NCBI GenBank assembly: GCA_027924585.1
Contig: BSBM01000096.1
Span: 496,001-560,000 of the forward strand
Source of the DNA: Larix kaempferi
Lineage: Eukaryota; Streptophyta; Pinopsida; Pinales; Pinaceae
Direction: 5' to 3'
DNA: 64,000 nt
Shown in pieces: positions 1 to 12,740 of the stretch (position 1 is the stretch's first letter; every line of letters starts with the position of its first letter). The notes under the pieces are model-generated. The model was given only the letters and a program-made list of their open reading frames with translations. It ran no database searches and was not told where the DNA came from. A program made the position numbers and the translations under genes.

Positions 1-124
1 AAAATGAGAATAAAATGTTCAAAATAAATTAGAAAACTTACTTCCATCGTAGGCATTTCAGTTGGGGCATTTTGTTTAGTAGGAAGTTGTTCATATTAAC
101 ATTATGATATTATAATTCAAATTA

Positions 125-685
125 TTAGTGTGATAAAATGTAGATTGGAATAAGAGTAAATAATTCGATACTAACACTTTGATTGTTAGCCACATTTTTC
201 TTCTCCACATCTTCTATTCTTTTCACGAGTTCATATATTGCTGCTTTTAGATATGAGATTTCTTGTGCAGTTTCTTTGATTATAACCTGGCTTGTGGTTA
301 GGGCATCCTTGTATTGATTTCTTCTGAACAAGTTAGTTGGTGCAAATACAAGGCCAACCCCATGACATCACCCCCTTGCATCAAGCCATAATACCCTACA
401 AAGGGCATTGTACCTAGATGCAAATTGTTCAGATGCAACTTTTGATTGTGCTTCTTCAAAGTTTTCTACCATATTTTCATGCAATTAAAGAAAATCATGT
501 TAGAAAACATTTCCAACATGTAAAATGGCATTCTAATCAGTATCTAGATTGGAAGGTTGATAAATTACTATTATTTATCCTACAGTTCCTGTGATTGGAG
601 CTCCATTATTCTTTTGATGGCACTTCTTCCATAGGTCTGCCCTAGTAATGGTTGTAGTTGTATCATCAAAGGGTCTAGAGTTTTT
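125..685 (-). pseudogene. Degenerate plant transposase-like fragment (CACTA/En-Spm type, tentative)
   Basis: Three minus-strand pieces read like the C-terminal part of plant Ptta/En/Spm transposase-like proteins. Around 575-670 the frame gives ITRADLWKKCHQKNNGAPIT, which resembles the (T/S)RxDLWxKxHxKKDG motif. Around 330-430 it gives ALCRVLWLDARG, a TGA stop, then CHGVGLVFAPT, which resembles the conserved VLGxDxxGRxRGxGxGVxPT block. Positions 125-331 continue the same frame into a coiled-coil-like tail with alternating charged residues (KETAQEISYLKAAIYELVKR). The arginine expected at the stop suggests CGA to TGA decay. The interval 480-575 breaks the frame and may be an intron or decay. No terminal inverted repeat is visible, so this is probably the stub of an older DNA transposon or a derived gene. 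The assignment rests on motif memory only. Confidence 0.4.
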
Positions 686-943
686 CTAGTTACAAAAAGT
701 AAAAATAGTATGGTTAAGTTGTGACATTACAACAAATCCTGGAAACTATGCTAATATAATGAATATATAATGCATCAAAAGTACTTCCCATATCCTCTTC
801 GACCCTTTGATAACCTCGATGCCCACAAGTGTGCAAGTTCCCATCCTTTTCTCTATTTTTCTTACTTTTATCCTTGTATCCTACAAATCAATTGAAAAAT
901 AAAAAAATGTAGGCCAATGTTACAAGCCACTAGACATTAAAAG
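686..943. other. AT-rich stretch without recognisable gene
   Basis: Between the transposase-like fragment and the first LTR I see no coding frame, no repeat and no clear signal. It is the oldest DNA in the window, the flank into which E1 inserted. Confidence 0.4.
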
Positions 944-2096
944 TGTTGAACTTTGGTTGTCATTGATGTCAAAAGAGTCATTGGATGATGTCAAAAAAGT
1001 TGTTGGTTGATGTTCCAGTTTGAATAAATATATAAAAACATGTGTGCAAGTCCTTAATCCCAACTAGTCATGTTATTCGAGTGCACAAGTCCCACTGAGC
1101 TAATGATCTAGTGTGTGCAAGACCCACAAAGTCATGGTACCTCATTTGTGCAGATTAAGACAAGTGGAAAATGCTTAGGTGAGCTTGACTGTAAAGAAAG
1201 GAAGAATGGGTGTTACCATATAGAGAATCCCCAACTTGTGTATGGATTGTTTGAACAAGTTGAGTATAAATAAGAAGTGAATTTGATGAGTGAAAAGTAA
1301 GCTTGGAAGAACACATGGAGTAATATTTTGAATTGGCAAGATTTGGTTAGATGAAATGCTCATGGGTATTAGAGGAAATATGATTTGATGAAGTGCACAA
1401 GGTAACAATAAATACAGAGACAAAAAAAGAAAGCGCACATATCTAAGCATTGGTGAAATGTGCAAGAAGCATGTGAATATATATGTGTGTGGAATCTATA
1501 TTGTAAAGTGGAATTGTAGCAGAATACGGTGTAAGAGAAACAATGGTCAGAGTTAAACTAGCATAAGGGCGCGCAGTTAGTGAAGCAGAGTGCAACTCTT
1601 TGTGAATGCAGAACTGAATTAAAAATAAAGTAATATCTACATGTCAAGTTAGTTGGAAGAGGCAAGGAAAGAAAATCAGTGTATCCACTCAAGTTGGTAC
1701 CTTGGCACTGCAAGTTGGTGCTTGCGCAGAGGATTGGTGTCCTCACAGGTCGGATCCTAGTTCAACAAGTTGTCATTTGCGCGGAGGATTGGTGTCCTCA
1801 CAGGTTAAAGCCTGCATTCTTCAAGTTGGTGCTTGTAAGTGGGATTGGTATCCCAATAAGAGGAATGTTTGAGTGATTCAATTCTCACACCAATGGATAT
1901 TGGTGTCTCTTGTCTTTCACTATAATATCATTTTTACTCACAAACACACACATATAAAGTTTCTTCAAATACCCGTGCATAGTTTGTTTATTGATGTGAT
2001 TTTTAAATAGCAATTGGTGCATGTTTTAAAAGTGAAATATTTGTAATTTTTGCTTGATACTGATTCACCCCCCCAGTATCAATAATAATTCCAACA
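944..2096 (+). repeat. E1 5' LTR (about 1.15 kb)
   Basis: The LTR starts TGTTG and ends CAACA, a perfect terminal inverted pair, and is followed three bases later by the primer site. Inside it, 1695-1850 holds three diverged copies of a roughly 55-60-bp unit built on CAAGTTGGTGCTTGCG and GATTGGTGTCCTCACAGG. No second copy exists in the window, so the left border rests on the terminal bases only. Confidence 0.75.
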
Positions 2097-2098
2097 AT

Positions 2099-2112
2099 TG
2101 GTATCAGAGTGG
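2099..2112 (+). promoter_or_regulatory. E1 primer binding site (initiator tRNA-Met type)
   Basis: TGGTATCAGAGTGG lies three bases after the LTR end and matches the widespread plant copia primer site complementary to the 3' end of initiator tRNA-Met, with one change from the usual TGGTATCAGAGC. Confidence 0.85.
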
Positions 2113-2190
2113 GATTCTTTAGTAACAGTCTAACAACTGGAAGATAAAGATCACTGCGCAAAAAGGGGTAGGCATGAGGGAATTTCCACA

Positions 2191-3402
2191 AATAGAGCAC
2201 CAAGATTCGATGGATCTCACTACACTTTTTGGAGCATAAGGATGGAAGTTTATTTACAATCACTTGGAGCTTATGTGTAGCAATCTATCCCAAGTGGTTA
2301 CAAAGTTATCAATATTCCTCTAGTTCATGTAGCTAACAAGAGGAAGTATGAATGCAATGAGAGGACCAAAAATGCAATACTATGTGGATTAATAGATTCA
2401 ACATTCACCAAGGTTATGCAATGCACATCACAAACAAGGTATGGGACAAACTCAAGAACATCTATGAAGGAGATGAGAAATTTAAGATACCAAATTTGCA
2501 AACTTTCATAGGACTATTTGAAAACATGAAAATGAAGGAAGAAGAAATCATTGCATCCTATATCCTTCAAGTCGATGAGATTTTAAATGCAACAAACTAC
2601 TTGGGGCACAAATCGATGAAGAGGAAATTGAGAAAAAAGTATTAAGGTATTTGCCACCAAGATTTGATCCCAAGGTATCATTTTTGGAGGACATAAGTGA
2701 TTTGGACAAATTAAAGATGGATGAGATTCATGGAATTCTTACATTATATGAGATGAGGACTAGTGAAAACGAAAATCCTACAAGAAAAAAAGCAGCTTTT
2801 AAGGCCTCCAAGAAGACAAGAGAAAGAAAGGAATATTCTAGCAAAAGTCTCTCTAATGCATCAGATGAGGAAGAAGCCAATTTTGTGAAGAATGTCAAAA
2901 GAGGTCATGGAAAGTACAAAGGTAAGTTACCTATTAAATTTTTTAAATGTGGTAGAGTAGGTCAGTTTGCCTCTAAGTGTGCTTATAAGGAAACCAAGGA
3001 TAGTGGCAATAAAGAGGATCTTAACTATAGATAAATAAGAAAGACACACCAACAATCCAAGGATGAACATAAAAAGAAGAGTTTGTATTCAAGAGAGGAA
3101 GATAGTTCATCTGATGAAAATGATCAAGAAATGCTCTTCATGCTGATTAAAGAAGACTCGGAATATGAAGGATTGGAAGAGGAAGAAGTATATTTTGAAG
3201 GAGAACTCATTAGTGCTTTGGAAGAACTGAAGAAATCAAGAAAAAAGAATAAATATATATAGGAACGGATATTAGAAATAACCAGACAACTGATACAAAA
3301 GGAAGAAAACTACAAAAAATTGGAGGTTGAAATCTGACCTCTTTGAAAATGGAACTACAAGAAGTAAATGCCCAGTCGGGTATTCAATAGAATTTTAACA
3401 AC
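2191..3402 (+). pseudogene. E1 gag remnant
   Basis: Around 2200-2280 the frame encodes the typical copia gag opening (FDGSHYTFWSIRMEVYLQSL). After a frameshift, 2382-2645 encodes a UBN2-type gag segment (NKVWDKLKNIYEGDEKFK). Positions 2651-3034 carry a lysine-rich tail and a zinc-knuckle relic near 2937-2985, where the first Cys is Phe and the His is Gln, so the CCHC motif is dead. From 3060 to 3400 an acidic, coiled-coil-like tail continues through several stops. The long gag tail fits SIRE-type copia elements. This is a broken structural protein that once packaged element RNA. Confidence 0.75.
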
Positions 3403-3645
3403 AATACAAAGGTCATGGATACGATTATGAAAAATCAGAGACCATTATCTGATAAGTCATTGTTTATGAGAAGTTTTGAAGATGTAACCAAAGTATTTAC
3501 TTCAAGGGATTACAACTTCAGAGAACAGGACATGGACTTACCACCTACAAGGAGTGGCACTGGGAAAATTGGAAGGACTTCCTCTACAAGGTAACAAAAT
3601 TTTTCCTTGTGAATTTTCTACTTCTATAATAATTTTGTTCATAAG

Positions 3646-5574
3646 GTGAAAAATTGCAAATCCTATGCAAGGAAGAGTGGTGTTTACTGTGAAAAAGGAA
3701 AGAATGACACTAGTAGGCTAGTTGGATCCCTGAAAGAAAACTTCAACTACTTCATCCCGTTGAATTTAGATGTTGAGTGTCGTAAATGTTACAATTATAG
3801 ACATAACGAGCATGAATGCATAGATCAGTTACCATCAATATCCTTTGTTGAAACCAAGAATATTCCCAGTAAGAAAACATCTATTGAGTCCTTGTAGATA
3901 GAGAAGCAAAATCAAGAAGGATGTAGTTTGTATTTACATGCGCAGAGCAAAAGCAGTCATTGGTATGTTGAAAGTGGTTGTTTCAAGCACATGATAGGAA
4001 ATAAATACAATTTTCTGAAATTTAAAGAAGAAAAGGGAGGCAGTGTTTGTTTTAGAGATGATGGGTCTTCCATACTTCTTGGAAAAGGCTTGGTTATTCT
4101 TGGGGACAAAGAAATCAAGGCTGAAAATTTCTTACTTGTCGAAAATATGGAGCATAATCTTCTTGGTGTAATCCAAATGTGTGAACATGGGCATATTCTT
4201 ACATTTGACTCCAAGAAATGAAAAATAAGGAAAAAGGACACTAGCAAATTGGTATCAACAACATCTAGAACCCCAAACAATGTCTATATACTAGACAAAA
4301 GAGAATAAAAATGTTGCATGGAACAAATAGATGAAAATTTGATCTGGCATGAGAGAATGGGACATATACACTTTGATAATATGGTCAGAATCAGCAAAAT
4401 ACAAGTAGTGAGAGACATTCCAAAAATCATGAAACCCTTGAATTTGATTTGCATATATTGCCTGTATAGAAAGCAAACTAGAGTAAGTTTTAAGACAAAA
4501 GAATACTCTACAACAAAACCATTGGAGTTGGTGCACACTCATCTCTATAGTCGAATGAGAACCAAATTAATAAATGATTAGTCCTATTTTCTTCTCTTCA
4601 TTCATGATTATACTAGAATGACATGGGTCTTTTTCTTAAGAAAAAAATCAAAGACATTTGAATGTTTCAAAATTTTTAAAGAAGCAGTTAAGAATGAGAC
4701 TGAATTAAGAATTAAGTTTTTAATTTTGGACAATGGAGGTGAATACACTTCAAATGAATTTGAATACTTCTGTGAGAAACATGGAATCAGAAGATGCTAG
4801 CAAAATGGAGTAACAGAAAGAAAAAAACACATAACTATGTAGGAAATGGACAAAACAATGTTAAATGACTCCAAACCATATAACACTTTTTGGACTCAAT
4901 CCATTCATACAAATATACACATCCTCAATAGGTGTTAAATAAGAACAAACAATAACATGAATCCCTATGAAATTTGGAAAGGTAGGCCAACCACTATCAA
5001 GCATTTCAAAGTATTTGGAAGCAAGTTCTATATCAAAAGAAACGACAAAAAGTTGGGAAAATTTGACTCCAGGTATAATGAAGGAATATTTCTTGGATAT
5101 ATGACACGAAGAAAGGCATATAAGTGTTACAATCTAATACTGAAGAAGATGGTGTAAATTCTAGATGTGACGGTAGATGAAACATTCACACATAAAAGAC
5201 TAGAGGATGATGATGATCAGTCACCATTTGAACAGTCATAAGAAGACCTAATAGAAGAAGAGGAGTCAACTGAACAAAAAACATATCAAGAATATCTAGA
5301 AGAAGAAAGAAGGTCTGACACAAAGACTCCCTCCAGATATGTCCAAAAGAATCATTCTAAAGACCTGATTATCGGTGATAAAAATGGAGGTGTATAAACA
5401 AGAAGGAAATTCCTAAAACAACACTCCAAAAGAGGTACATTTCTCCTTATTGTAAAAAATAGAACCAAACAGTTGTAGTGAAACCTGGACTGATCAACAC
5501 TGGATTGAAGCTATGGATGAAGAATTACATCAGATTGAGAAGAACCAGACATAGGAACTTGTTCGAAGACCCAA
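3646..5574 (+). pseudogene. E1 pol remnant: protease, integrase, start of RT
   Basis: Positions 3928-4221 encode a copia protease region. The active-site block reads WYVESGCFKHM instead of the usual DSG, so the catalytic Asp is Glu. Positions 4318-4581 encode the GAG-pre-integrase/HHCC region (LIWHERMGHIHFDNM, then CIYC). Positions 4618-4800 give the integrase core with LDNGGEYTSNEFEYF, a TAG stop, then QNGVTERKK. Positions 4957-5157 give NPYEIWKGRPTTIKHFKVFG and a typical FLGY block. From about 5490 to 5574 the N-terminal RT block (WIEAMDEELHQIEKNQT) appears and is cut by the E2 LTR. Multiple stops show that it is inactive. Confidence 0.8.
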
Positions 5575-7336
5575 TGTAACATACCCTCGTTACACATACA
5601 CACCATTACAAGAATAAAACTATAAAAATAAAAATTTCCTTTCTTACGTCTTATATCAGCTTCATAAGACTCGTTACCTTGATATAGGCACATCTATGTT
5701 ACACATATACATATCTGCAATGTAACCCATGCAATTAAAACCATTTCCTTCACGCATTGCCCATAAACATAATTCAAAATGCAAACAGCCAAGAACATTC
5801 CATCCGCACCCAGAGCATATCAGAGTTTAATTCTATCTTTTCCCAATTCTCGGTGAAGACTAACAATCCCATGGCAGGGTAAATGATAATTTATAAGCAA
5901 ACATTTGAAAGACACAGAGCTAAATAGACAATTATTTCAACACAGAAATACCATGAATTATTTCAATAGAGAAATACCATTCTAGAAATTAAACATGAAA
6001 TACAACTCTAATGCAAATAACATATCAAATTGTAATTCTTTAGGAAGACGAATCCAGGCATTTCACAGGATTACGATTTCAATCGTTCCACAGGAAATAT
6101 AGTTCCATTGCAAATAACATAACAAACAACATCTCCAGGGAAACAACGTAAACCATCCTTCTACGGGTTTAAAATAGCAATTCATGGCTTACATTTAATT
6201 ATACATTCATTCCACAATTGAACATATTAAGCATAATTAAACACATGAATATTAGAATTCATACACAGATACTTATCTGAAATACACGTGAATGTGGCAA
6301 CTGGATGCATGAGAGCCACGCTCCACCGAACCTTAGAACTTGTCCAGCCTGTACTATTTCAGCTCCCAAGTTCACCCCTGAGCCGAGATCCATACATTAA
6401 CCAGAGTTAACTCACCAATTTGCCCCCAAATCACTCCCAGAGTCTCAAGTGGAATAAACAAAGGTAAAAATATTTACAGGGTTCAGCAAACAACAGTTTG
6501 GTAACCAAATCCTTGTTAAATCTGCAATCAACCCACCTGAGTTACTTCCTGAAATGTACAACAACACATTTCACTACAAATGTTGGAAATCCCTCTGGGT
6601 ATCATGCTTCATTGCCAATTCACTGGTTAATTCGACCAAGGAATTTATGGCTAATTCGAGTTATCTCAACATAACAATGTCCAGGTTATCTCTGCAATAT
6701 GGGTTTAGGTTCCTCTCAAGAAATCTCTCCCAGTTTTTCCTTCATGTGTAGACCATTTTCTTGCACTCAGAAGACACTTCCCCTAACTCTGCGTGCATTT
6801 TTCCCCTGTGCTTTGCGTGCATTCTCCAGAGTCACAACCCAGCTCTCCTTGCCTGCATTCTCTGTGCCTTCTCCTGCATGCTGGACTCCCGTCCCACCAC
6901 CCAGGCCATGGGTAGCATCATCCTACCCCCACATCCACCTGGACTACCTTAGCATCCTCGTGTCCTCTCTGGGTTCCCACATGGTTGTCCCAGAGGAACA
7001 TGTTTCCTCTCCATCCTTAAGAACGATTAGTCCCTAAGTCATTAGATTAATTATTAATTATTAATAATTAATCCCCCCCACTAAGGATAAGGATTAGGGG
7101 CATGGGTTTTGGGTTTAAGATAAGCTTTTAGAACAAGGGCTTAGGTAACAAGGTACCTAAGTCAACCTTACCCCCTCAGAACCCTTGGTTAATATTTGGA
7201 TCCCCTCTTCACCATCTCACTCCACATGCAACCAGTTGGTATTTTTATTAAAATATGATATCTTGCAATGTACACACTTCATAGAAAATTGTTCAAAATA
7301 CAATATCATCTCTAACCTGGGCCAGGGGGTGTTACA
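5575..7336 (-). repeat. E2 3' LTR (about 1.76 kb)
   Basis: It begins TGTAACATACC and ends GGTGTTACA, and is repeated, interrupted by a solo LTR, at 48793-51167. The adjoining polypurine tract at 7337 shows that this is the 3' LTR of a minus-strand element. Short open frames here (for example 6554-7037) are not conserved between the two copies. Confidence 0.88.
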
Positions 7337-7350
7337 ATTCCCCTCCCCTT
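7337..7350 (-). promoter_or_regulatory. E2 polypurine tract
   Basis: Read on the minus strand this is AAGGGGAGGGGAAT directly before the 3' LTR, the expected primer for plus-strand DNA synthesis. Confidence 0.8.
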
Positions 7351-7434
7351 AGAGTCTTCATCATCCTCGATGATTACATTGTATCAAAACATATACAAAA
7401 ATTAACTGCAGTAATGTTTATTATATACACATTT

Positions 7435-8902
7435 TCAAAATAAATGTGGATACTCTTCACGCATTACATCTTCTAGTTCCCAAGTGGATTCCTCATGACT
7501 GTAATGGGTCCACTGGACCTTTACCTGTCCTACAACTCTGTTCTTGAGTATCCTGCTTCTGTGATCTAATATGTAGATTGGTTGAACCTGCATTTCTCCT
7601 TCTGGTTCCACCCGAAGAACATACCAATCAAGCACGTGATTAATATCATAAACATACTTTTTCAGAAATCAAATATGAAACACATTATGTATTTTTATAG
7701 TGGGAGGTAGTGCTAGCTCGTAAGCTACTGATCCCACTCCACTCAATACTTTGAATGGACCACAAAATCTAGCAGCCAACTTCTTGCATTTTCCCAACCG
7801 CAAGAAACTTTTCCTTCCTCTAACCTTCACGAACACCATGTCCCCAACATGGAATTTTCTACGTGTCCTTATTTTATCTGCATAGCTCTTTTGGTGATCT
7901 TGTGCCATTTTCAAATTTTGTTTTATCTTTACCACTTTATTTTCAATATCCTGGAGCATTTCAGGCCCAATGATCAGCTTGTCTACCAGTTTATCCCAAT
8001 TGATTCGAACATTACACTTCCTACCGTACAAGGTTTCAAATGGACCCATTTTCAAATATACTTGATAGCCATTATTATAAGCGAATTCCACCAGGTACAA
8101 GTACTCTTCCTATTTTCCTGTTTTGTCGATGACATACATCCTAAGAATGCCTTCAATGACTTTATTTCCACACTTATTCTTCCCATCAGTTTGGGGATGA
8201 TAAGCTATGCTTAAATTAAGCTTAGTCCCAAACTCTTTAAACAAACCTTTCCAAAAATTAGAAGTGAATTTCAGATCTCTATTCGACACAATGGCTTTTA
8301 GAATATCTTGCAACCTAGCAATTTATTTCATATAAATCTCAACAATTTTAGTTGCCTGGAAAGTTGATTGAATTGGAATAAAATGGGTTGATTTGGTTAA
8401 CTTATCAACCACTACAATGATTGAATCATGCTGCCTCACGGTTCTTGGAAAACCTGTAATAAAATCAATAGTTACAGTGTCCCATTTCCATTCAGGAATA
8501 GGTAATGGCTGAAGTAAACCAGTTGGGTATTGAGGCTCTGCTTTGATCCTTTGACACTCTAAACAATGAGCAATGTAATTGGCCACCTCTTTTTCATGTT
8601 TGGCCAATAATATTTCTTCTTACAGCTGTAAGAGTTTTCTGATATCCGGTATGTCTTGCATAAGGTACATTATGCATTTCCCGCAATATTATTCTTTTTA
8701 ACTCATCATTATCAGGTACATAGATCCTATCCTTAAAATGAAGGATACCATTCTTAGCTACTGCAAAATTGTAGAACTTTAATGCTTCACTTCCTTCTAG
8801 CAATGATGTTGTTATTTGCAAATAATTATTGTCATTTTTCGAAGCTTCAAGCAATCTGATTTGTAAATCAGAGTTCCAATTGCTGATGGTTGAAAGATGC
8901 AT
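7435..8902 (-). pseudogene. E2 integrase with C-terminal chromodomain, broken
   Basis: In reading order: an HHCC region (HNVPYARHTGYQK, CLECQ), catalytic-core blocks (WDTVTIDFITGFP; IVSNRDLKF; HPQTDGKNKCGN), a C-terminal beta domain (VGDMVFVKVRGRKSF) and, at 7435-7635, a chromodomain (ILDHRSRILKNRVVGQVKVQW, WELEDVMREEYPHLF). In chromoviruses this domain binds modified histones and guides integration. Two of the three catalytic residues are changed: the second Asp is Asn (SNRD) and the Glu is Lys (TDGKNK). Stops near 8100-8110, 8320 and 8600 also split the frame. The integrase is dead. Confidence 0.85.
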
Positions 8903-8941
8903 CGGTTGTCCCCTTCTGCTGAGTGCATCAACTACTTGATT

Positions 8942-9559
8942 TTATTTTCCTTTCAAGTACTTTATCTCAAAATTGAACTCACTTAAGAATTCAACCCACC
9001 TAGCTTGTCGGGCATTATGTTGTGGTTGAGCAAACAAATACTTTAAACTTTTATGATCAGTTCTTAACTCAAACTTATTTCCCAAGAGATAGTGTCTCCA
9101 CATGTGAAGTGCATGAACAATGGCTGCTAGTTCCAAGTCATGAGTGGCGCAGTTCTTCTCATGCTCCTTCAATTTCTGTGATTCATAGCAAATCACATGT
9201 CCTTCCTGCATTAGAACTCCACCCAGTCCTTCAAGTGATGCATCAGTGAATACCATAAATTCTTTATCAAGATCAGAAATCTTCAATACAGGTGCACATG
9301 TAAGAAATTCCATTAAATTTCTGAAATTATATTCACATCTCTGACTCCAAATGAAAGGTACACCTTTATTTTGCAAAGATGTAATTGAACTTGTTATTCT
9401 TGAAAAATATTTTATAAACTTTCGGTAATAACCAACCAATCCCATGAATGATCTTACCTCAAAGACATTGCGGGGAGTAGGCCATTCAAAAATAGCCTTA
9501 ATTTTAACTGGGTCCATAGCCACACCTTCTTGAGAGAGGATATGGCCCAAATATAACAA
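8942..9559 (-). pseudogene. E2 RNase H domain and end of RT
   Basis: The frame covers the RT thumb and connection (YLGHILSQEGVAMDP, RSFMGLVGYYRKFIKYF) and the gypsy RNase H. The RNase H keeps catalytic motifs FTDAS, HDLELAAIVHAL and RTDHKSLKYLF, and ends at the tether FEIKYLKGK. It is separated from RT by a frame break near 9560-9586. RNase H removes the RNA strand during reverse transcription. Confidence 0.85.
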
Positions 9560-9585
9560 TTGTTTCTGATAGAATGTGCACTTGC

Positions 9586-10164
9586 TTATCTTGAATACAA
9601 TTGATTCTCTATCAATATTTGCAAATTAATCCTGAGGTGCTCTTCATGCTCCTCCTCGGTTTTGGAATATATAAGTATATCATCGAAAAATACAATTATA
9701 AACTTATCCATAAACTTTCTAAATACACCATTCGTCAAACACATGAATGTAGCAGGGGCATTTGTTAAACCAGAAGGAAGCACTGTAAATTCATAGTTCC
9801 CATATCTAGTTCTGAATGTTGTTTTACATATGTCTTCATCCTTAATGCGTATCTGGTGATATCCATATCTCAAATATATCTTAGAAAATATTCTTGCACC
9901 TCTTAACTGATAAAAAAGATCATCAATTCTAGGTAGAGGATACATGTTCTTAATTGTGGCTTTGTTTAACTGTCTGTATTCCACACACAGTTTGAGTGTG
10001 CCATCCTTCTTTCTTACGAAAAAAACTGGAGCACTCCAAGGTGAAATACTAGGCCATATATACCCTTTCTTCAGCAACTCCTCAAGTTGCATCTGCAACT
10101 CTCTTAACTGCAGAGTACACATTCCGTATGGTACTTTTGAAGCAGGCACAGTTCCAGGCACCAA
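9586..10164 (-). pseudogene. E2 reverse transcriptase core
   Basis: The frame encodes the N-terminal RT blocks ([48 protein letters not shown]), the palm block [13 protein letters not shown], where the usual Asp is Tyr, and the active-site block [11 protein letters not shown]. The catalytic DD pair is kept with Phe in the variable position. The D-to-Y change in the first palm motif and the later frame break make activity unlikely. Confidence 0.85.
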
Positions 10165-10278
10165 ATCGATATCTCTCTTGGGTGGTTACCCAAGAACTTC
10201 TTGAAATACATATTCAAATTCTTTCAATACTAGATATTCATCCAAACTTAAATCTGTTTCAGTAGACAATTCTTCTAC

Positions 10279-12002
10279 CTAAATAGCATACAACTGGAAT
10301 CTTTTTCTGATACACTTCTTCATTTGCAAAATATAAATCTGTCTTAAGGATATAGGTTTCCTAATACCTCTTATTTGTAAATTATTGCTGCCATCATCAT
10401 TCAAACATGTAATAACTTTACTATGGTAGTCCAACATAGCAAAGTGTTTCTCAAGCCAATCCATACCTATTAGCAAATCATATGATCCAAGAGGAAGAAT
10501 GTCCAAATATGAACAGGTTTGGTTTCCATTCATTTCAAAACAACAACTTTTGACCATAGCTGTGATATTCCTCTTCATACCAGTTTCCAATTGAACCATT
10601 CTGGACTTAGACAACTTATGAGTCATCAATTTACATCTTTCAATCAAGTTATATTAATATAGCTATAAGAAGCTTCAGAATCAATTAAAATTAAAATAGG
10701 AACACCATTTAATTTACCTTCAATCTCGATCATAGAAGATTAATGATCATCTTGGTGACTATCCAATGCTGCATAGATGCGGGGAATACTTCTTACAACA
10801 TCGCCAACAGTAGAAGCTTCTTGCATACTATATACATTGGTTCCCTTATTTCTTATTTTAGGACATTTGTTTAAGAAATGATCACCACCACATCCCCAAC
10901 ATTTACCTTGGGTTGGTTTCTATTGTCCGAAATAATTACCCATTTTGGATTCTTCTTTTGGTAAGGGTGGTTTAAAAGAAGAGCATGTGTCCTTCGTTGT
11001 AACTAGAGACTTAAACCCCTTTCTTCTCTGATCTTACTTCTCTTCCAGCTTACCTTTCCAAACCTTCTTCACTTCCTGCCTATTCTATCCTTTCTCATAC
11101 AAGCATCTAGCATTTCGGAAGCAATCCTTCAAGGTGAGAGGTTCATCATAAGTCAATCTATCTTTATAAAATGCAGGCAAGCCACTAATAAAACATTGTA
11201 CCTTCACATTTTCATCCTTGATAAAATCAACATAACCCAATAGCTCCAAGAATTTCTTTTATAGTCCTCCATGGACATATTTCCCAATTTACACTCAAAG
11301 AATTATTGTGTCTTTTTATCATAGTACTACTGTGATAGATATTCTTTCTTGAATATTTTTTGGAATTTCCTCCAAGAAATCAGCTTCTCATCCAATTATT
11401 CCACTTGTGTAAGTTGTTTCCACCATTTATAATCCTTCCCTTGCAAATTATATATTGCAATTCATGCTTCTTGGTTATCTGAGTAGTCATGTAGATGCAA
11501 ATACTTGTTCATTTCCATGAGCCATAGATCTACATCATCACCAACCTTCTCTCCATCAAAGGTCAGAGGTTTTAGTTTTCTGAGTTCTCCTTCTAGCATT
11601 ACATCATGCTTTCTCTTTCTCTGCCTTCTAGGATATTGAATCAGTTGGTTATTTTTATACCCATGAGTACTTTCATCGATTCTATGATGTGATTGGGATC
11701 TCATTCTGCTATCTTCTCTTTCCCGAGAGAAGTGATACCTATTCATGGATTCTTCACCTCTTTCCACATTGGGAGTGACCTGCAGCATCTGATTTTGTAG
11801 CTGAACCAAACTCTATAGTAATTGTTGGTTAATGTGGTTCTGTTGTTCCAAACTTTGCAAAATTATTTCATTTCCAAGCCCCAAACCCCTCAAAGTTTGC
11901 ACAACATCCATGGTACCTAACCCAATTTGGAAACCATTGGATTCTTTATGTTGTTCTTCACTACCGATTCCTTCCCCAAAATTAGAGAATTCAGTACCCT
12001 TT
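10279..12002 (-). pseudogene. E2 gag (main part), zinc knuckle and protease
   Basis: Reading from 12002 down: gag N-terminal region (11813-12002, 11462-11809), a retrotransposon gag domain broken by stops at about 11150-11460, and an intact CCHC zinc knuckle at about 10861-10905 (CWGCGGDHFLNKC). The protease starts near 10735, with LIDSEAS in place of DSGAS, and continues to 10279 with the flap and LLIGMDWL block. The first codons of gag are on the other side of E3 (ATG at 48591-48593). Only two or three residues separate that ATG from the E3 insertion point. Confidence 0.75.
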
Positions 12003-12726
12003 TGTTGGCTTGGTTTTGCAACCAAGCTTAGTGCAATGGGAACCTGCTAACTAGTAGCAACAGTTTCAATAGAAATAAATAACAAACTAATCTAAACTAT
12101 ATTAAACATGGATCTATGTGAAGTAAATAAACAAACAATGGAAATATTATAGAAAACAAGAACAAGAAATAGAATAAAGAATAACTTTGTATTAAAAATA
12201 AGGGCAAGCAAGTGCTTGCAATGGTAATACCTCCAAGTGGTGAAGATTGTTGAGTGGCTCCAAGGGTGAGTAGCTCCAAACTCCAAAGGTCCCTTCTCCA
12301 AGGTAGCTACAATGGGCAAAAGCTCATGGGAGATTTTGGCAGCATGAGGATAGGATGATGGATGGATGGAAAGTGAGGAGCCCCTACCACCTTTTTATAG
12401 TTTTTGGTGGTGGCGAATACCATTATGGTTTTGAGGAAACCAATGGTATTGACCAGCATGGTTTAGGTACCTTTTCCCTCCTTTTCCCTTTTTTGAATAT
12501 TTTTGAATATTTGTATTCCCTTTTTAATATTTTTGGGAATTTTGGACCCTTTTTGAGGGTTTTTTATGCTTTTTGAGGAAAAATATTCATTTTGAGTGGA
12601 AAAAGGGGTGTATTAAGGTCTTTTGGTGACCTTTTGGTGGCTTTAGAGGTTCAAATGGTGGAAAAGTGGACAAATGGGTCATGTGAATAAGGAAATGAGC
12701 TAGTGAGCACTTTTTGGGTGTTAACA
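12003..12726 (-). repeat. E3 3' LTR (724 bp)
   Basis: It starts TGTTGGCTTGG and ends GGTGTTAACA, and matches 47861-48583 over its whole length. A minus-strand TATA box (CTATAAAAAG, 12391-12400) sits inside an inverted pair CCACC/GGTGG. Short open frames inside are the same in both LTRs but have no recognisable product. Confidence 0.92.
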
Positions 12727-12740
12727 GATTTCCCCCTGAT
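12727..12740 (-). promoter_or_regulatory. E3 polypurine tract
   Basis: On the minus strand it reads ATCAGGGGGAAATC immediately before the 3' LTR, which fixes the element's orientation. Confidence 0.75.

Larger units (their letters stand above)
944..5574 (+). mobile_element. E1: Ty1/copia element, SIRE/Maximus-like, 5' part only
   Basis: A 5' LTR, a primer site matching initiator tRNA-Met and remnants of gag, protease, integrase and the first residues of reverse transcriptase follow in copia order on the + strand. The element stops exactly where the E2 LTR begins at 5575, within the sequence corresponding to the RT start. The rest would lie beyond E2 and its tandem copy, outside the window. 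Stops and frameshifts throughout mark it as the oldest retroelement here. The SIRE/Maximus label rests on the long gag tail, the LTR opening and the protein motifs, and is tentative. Confidence 0.8.

Noticed and set aside
2099-2112. A tRNA-Met gene fragment (also at 37747, 52873, 53776 and 55143)
   Set aside because: Only 11-14 bases match and each lies next to an LTR, so they are primer sites.
6554-7037. Two + strand frames inside the E2 3' LTR
   Set aside because: They are not conserved in the other LTR copy and run against the element's direction.
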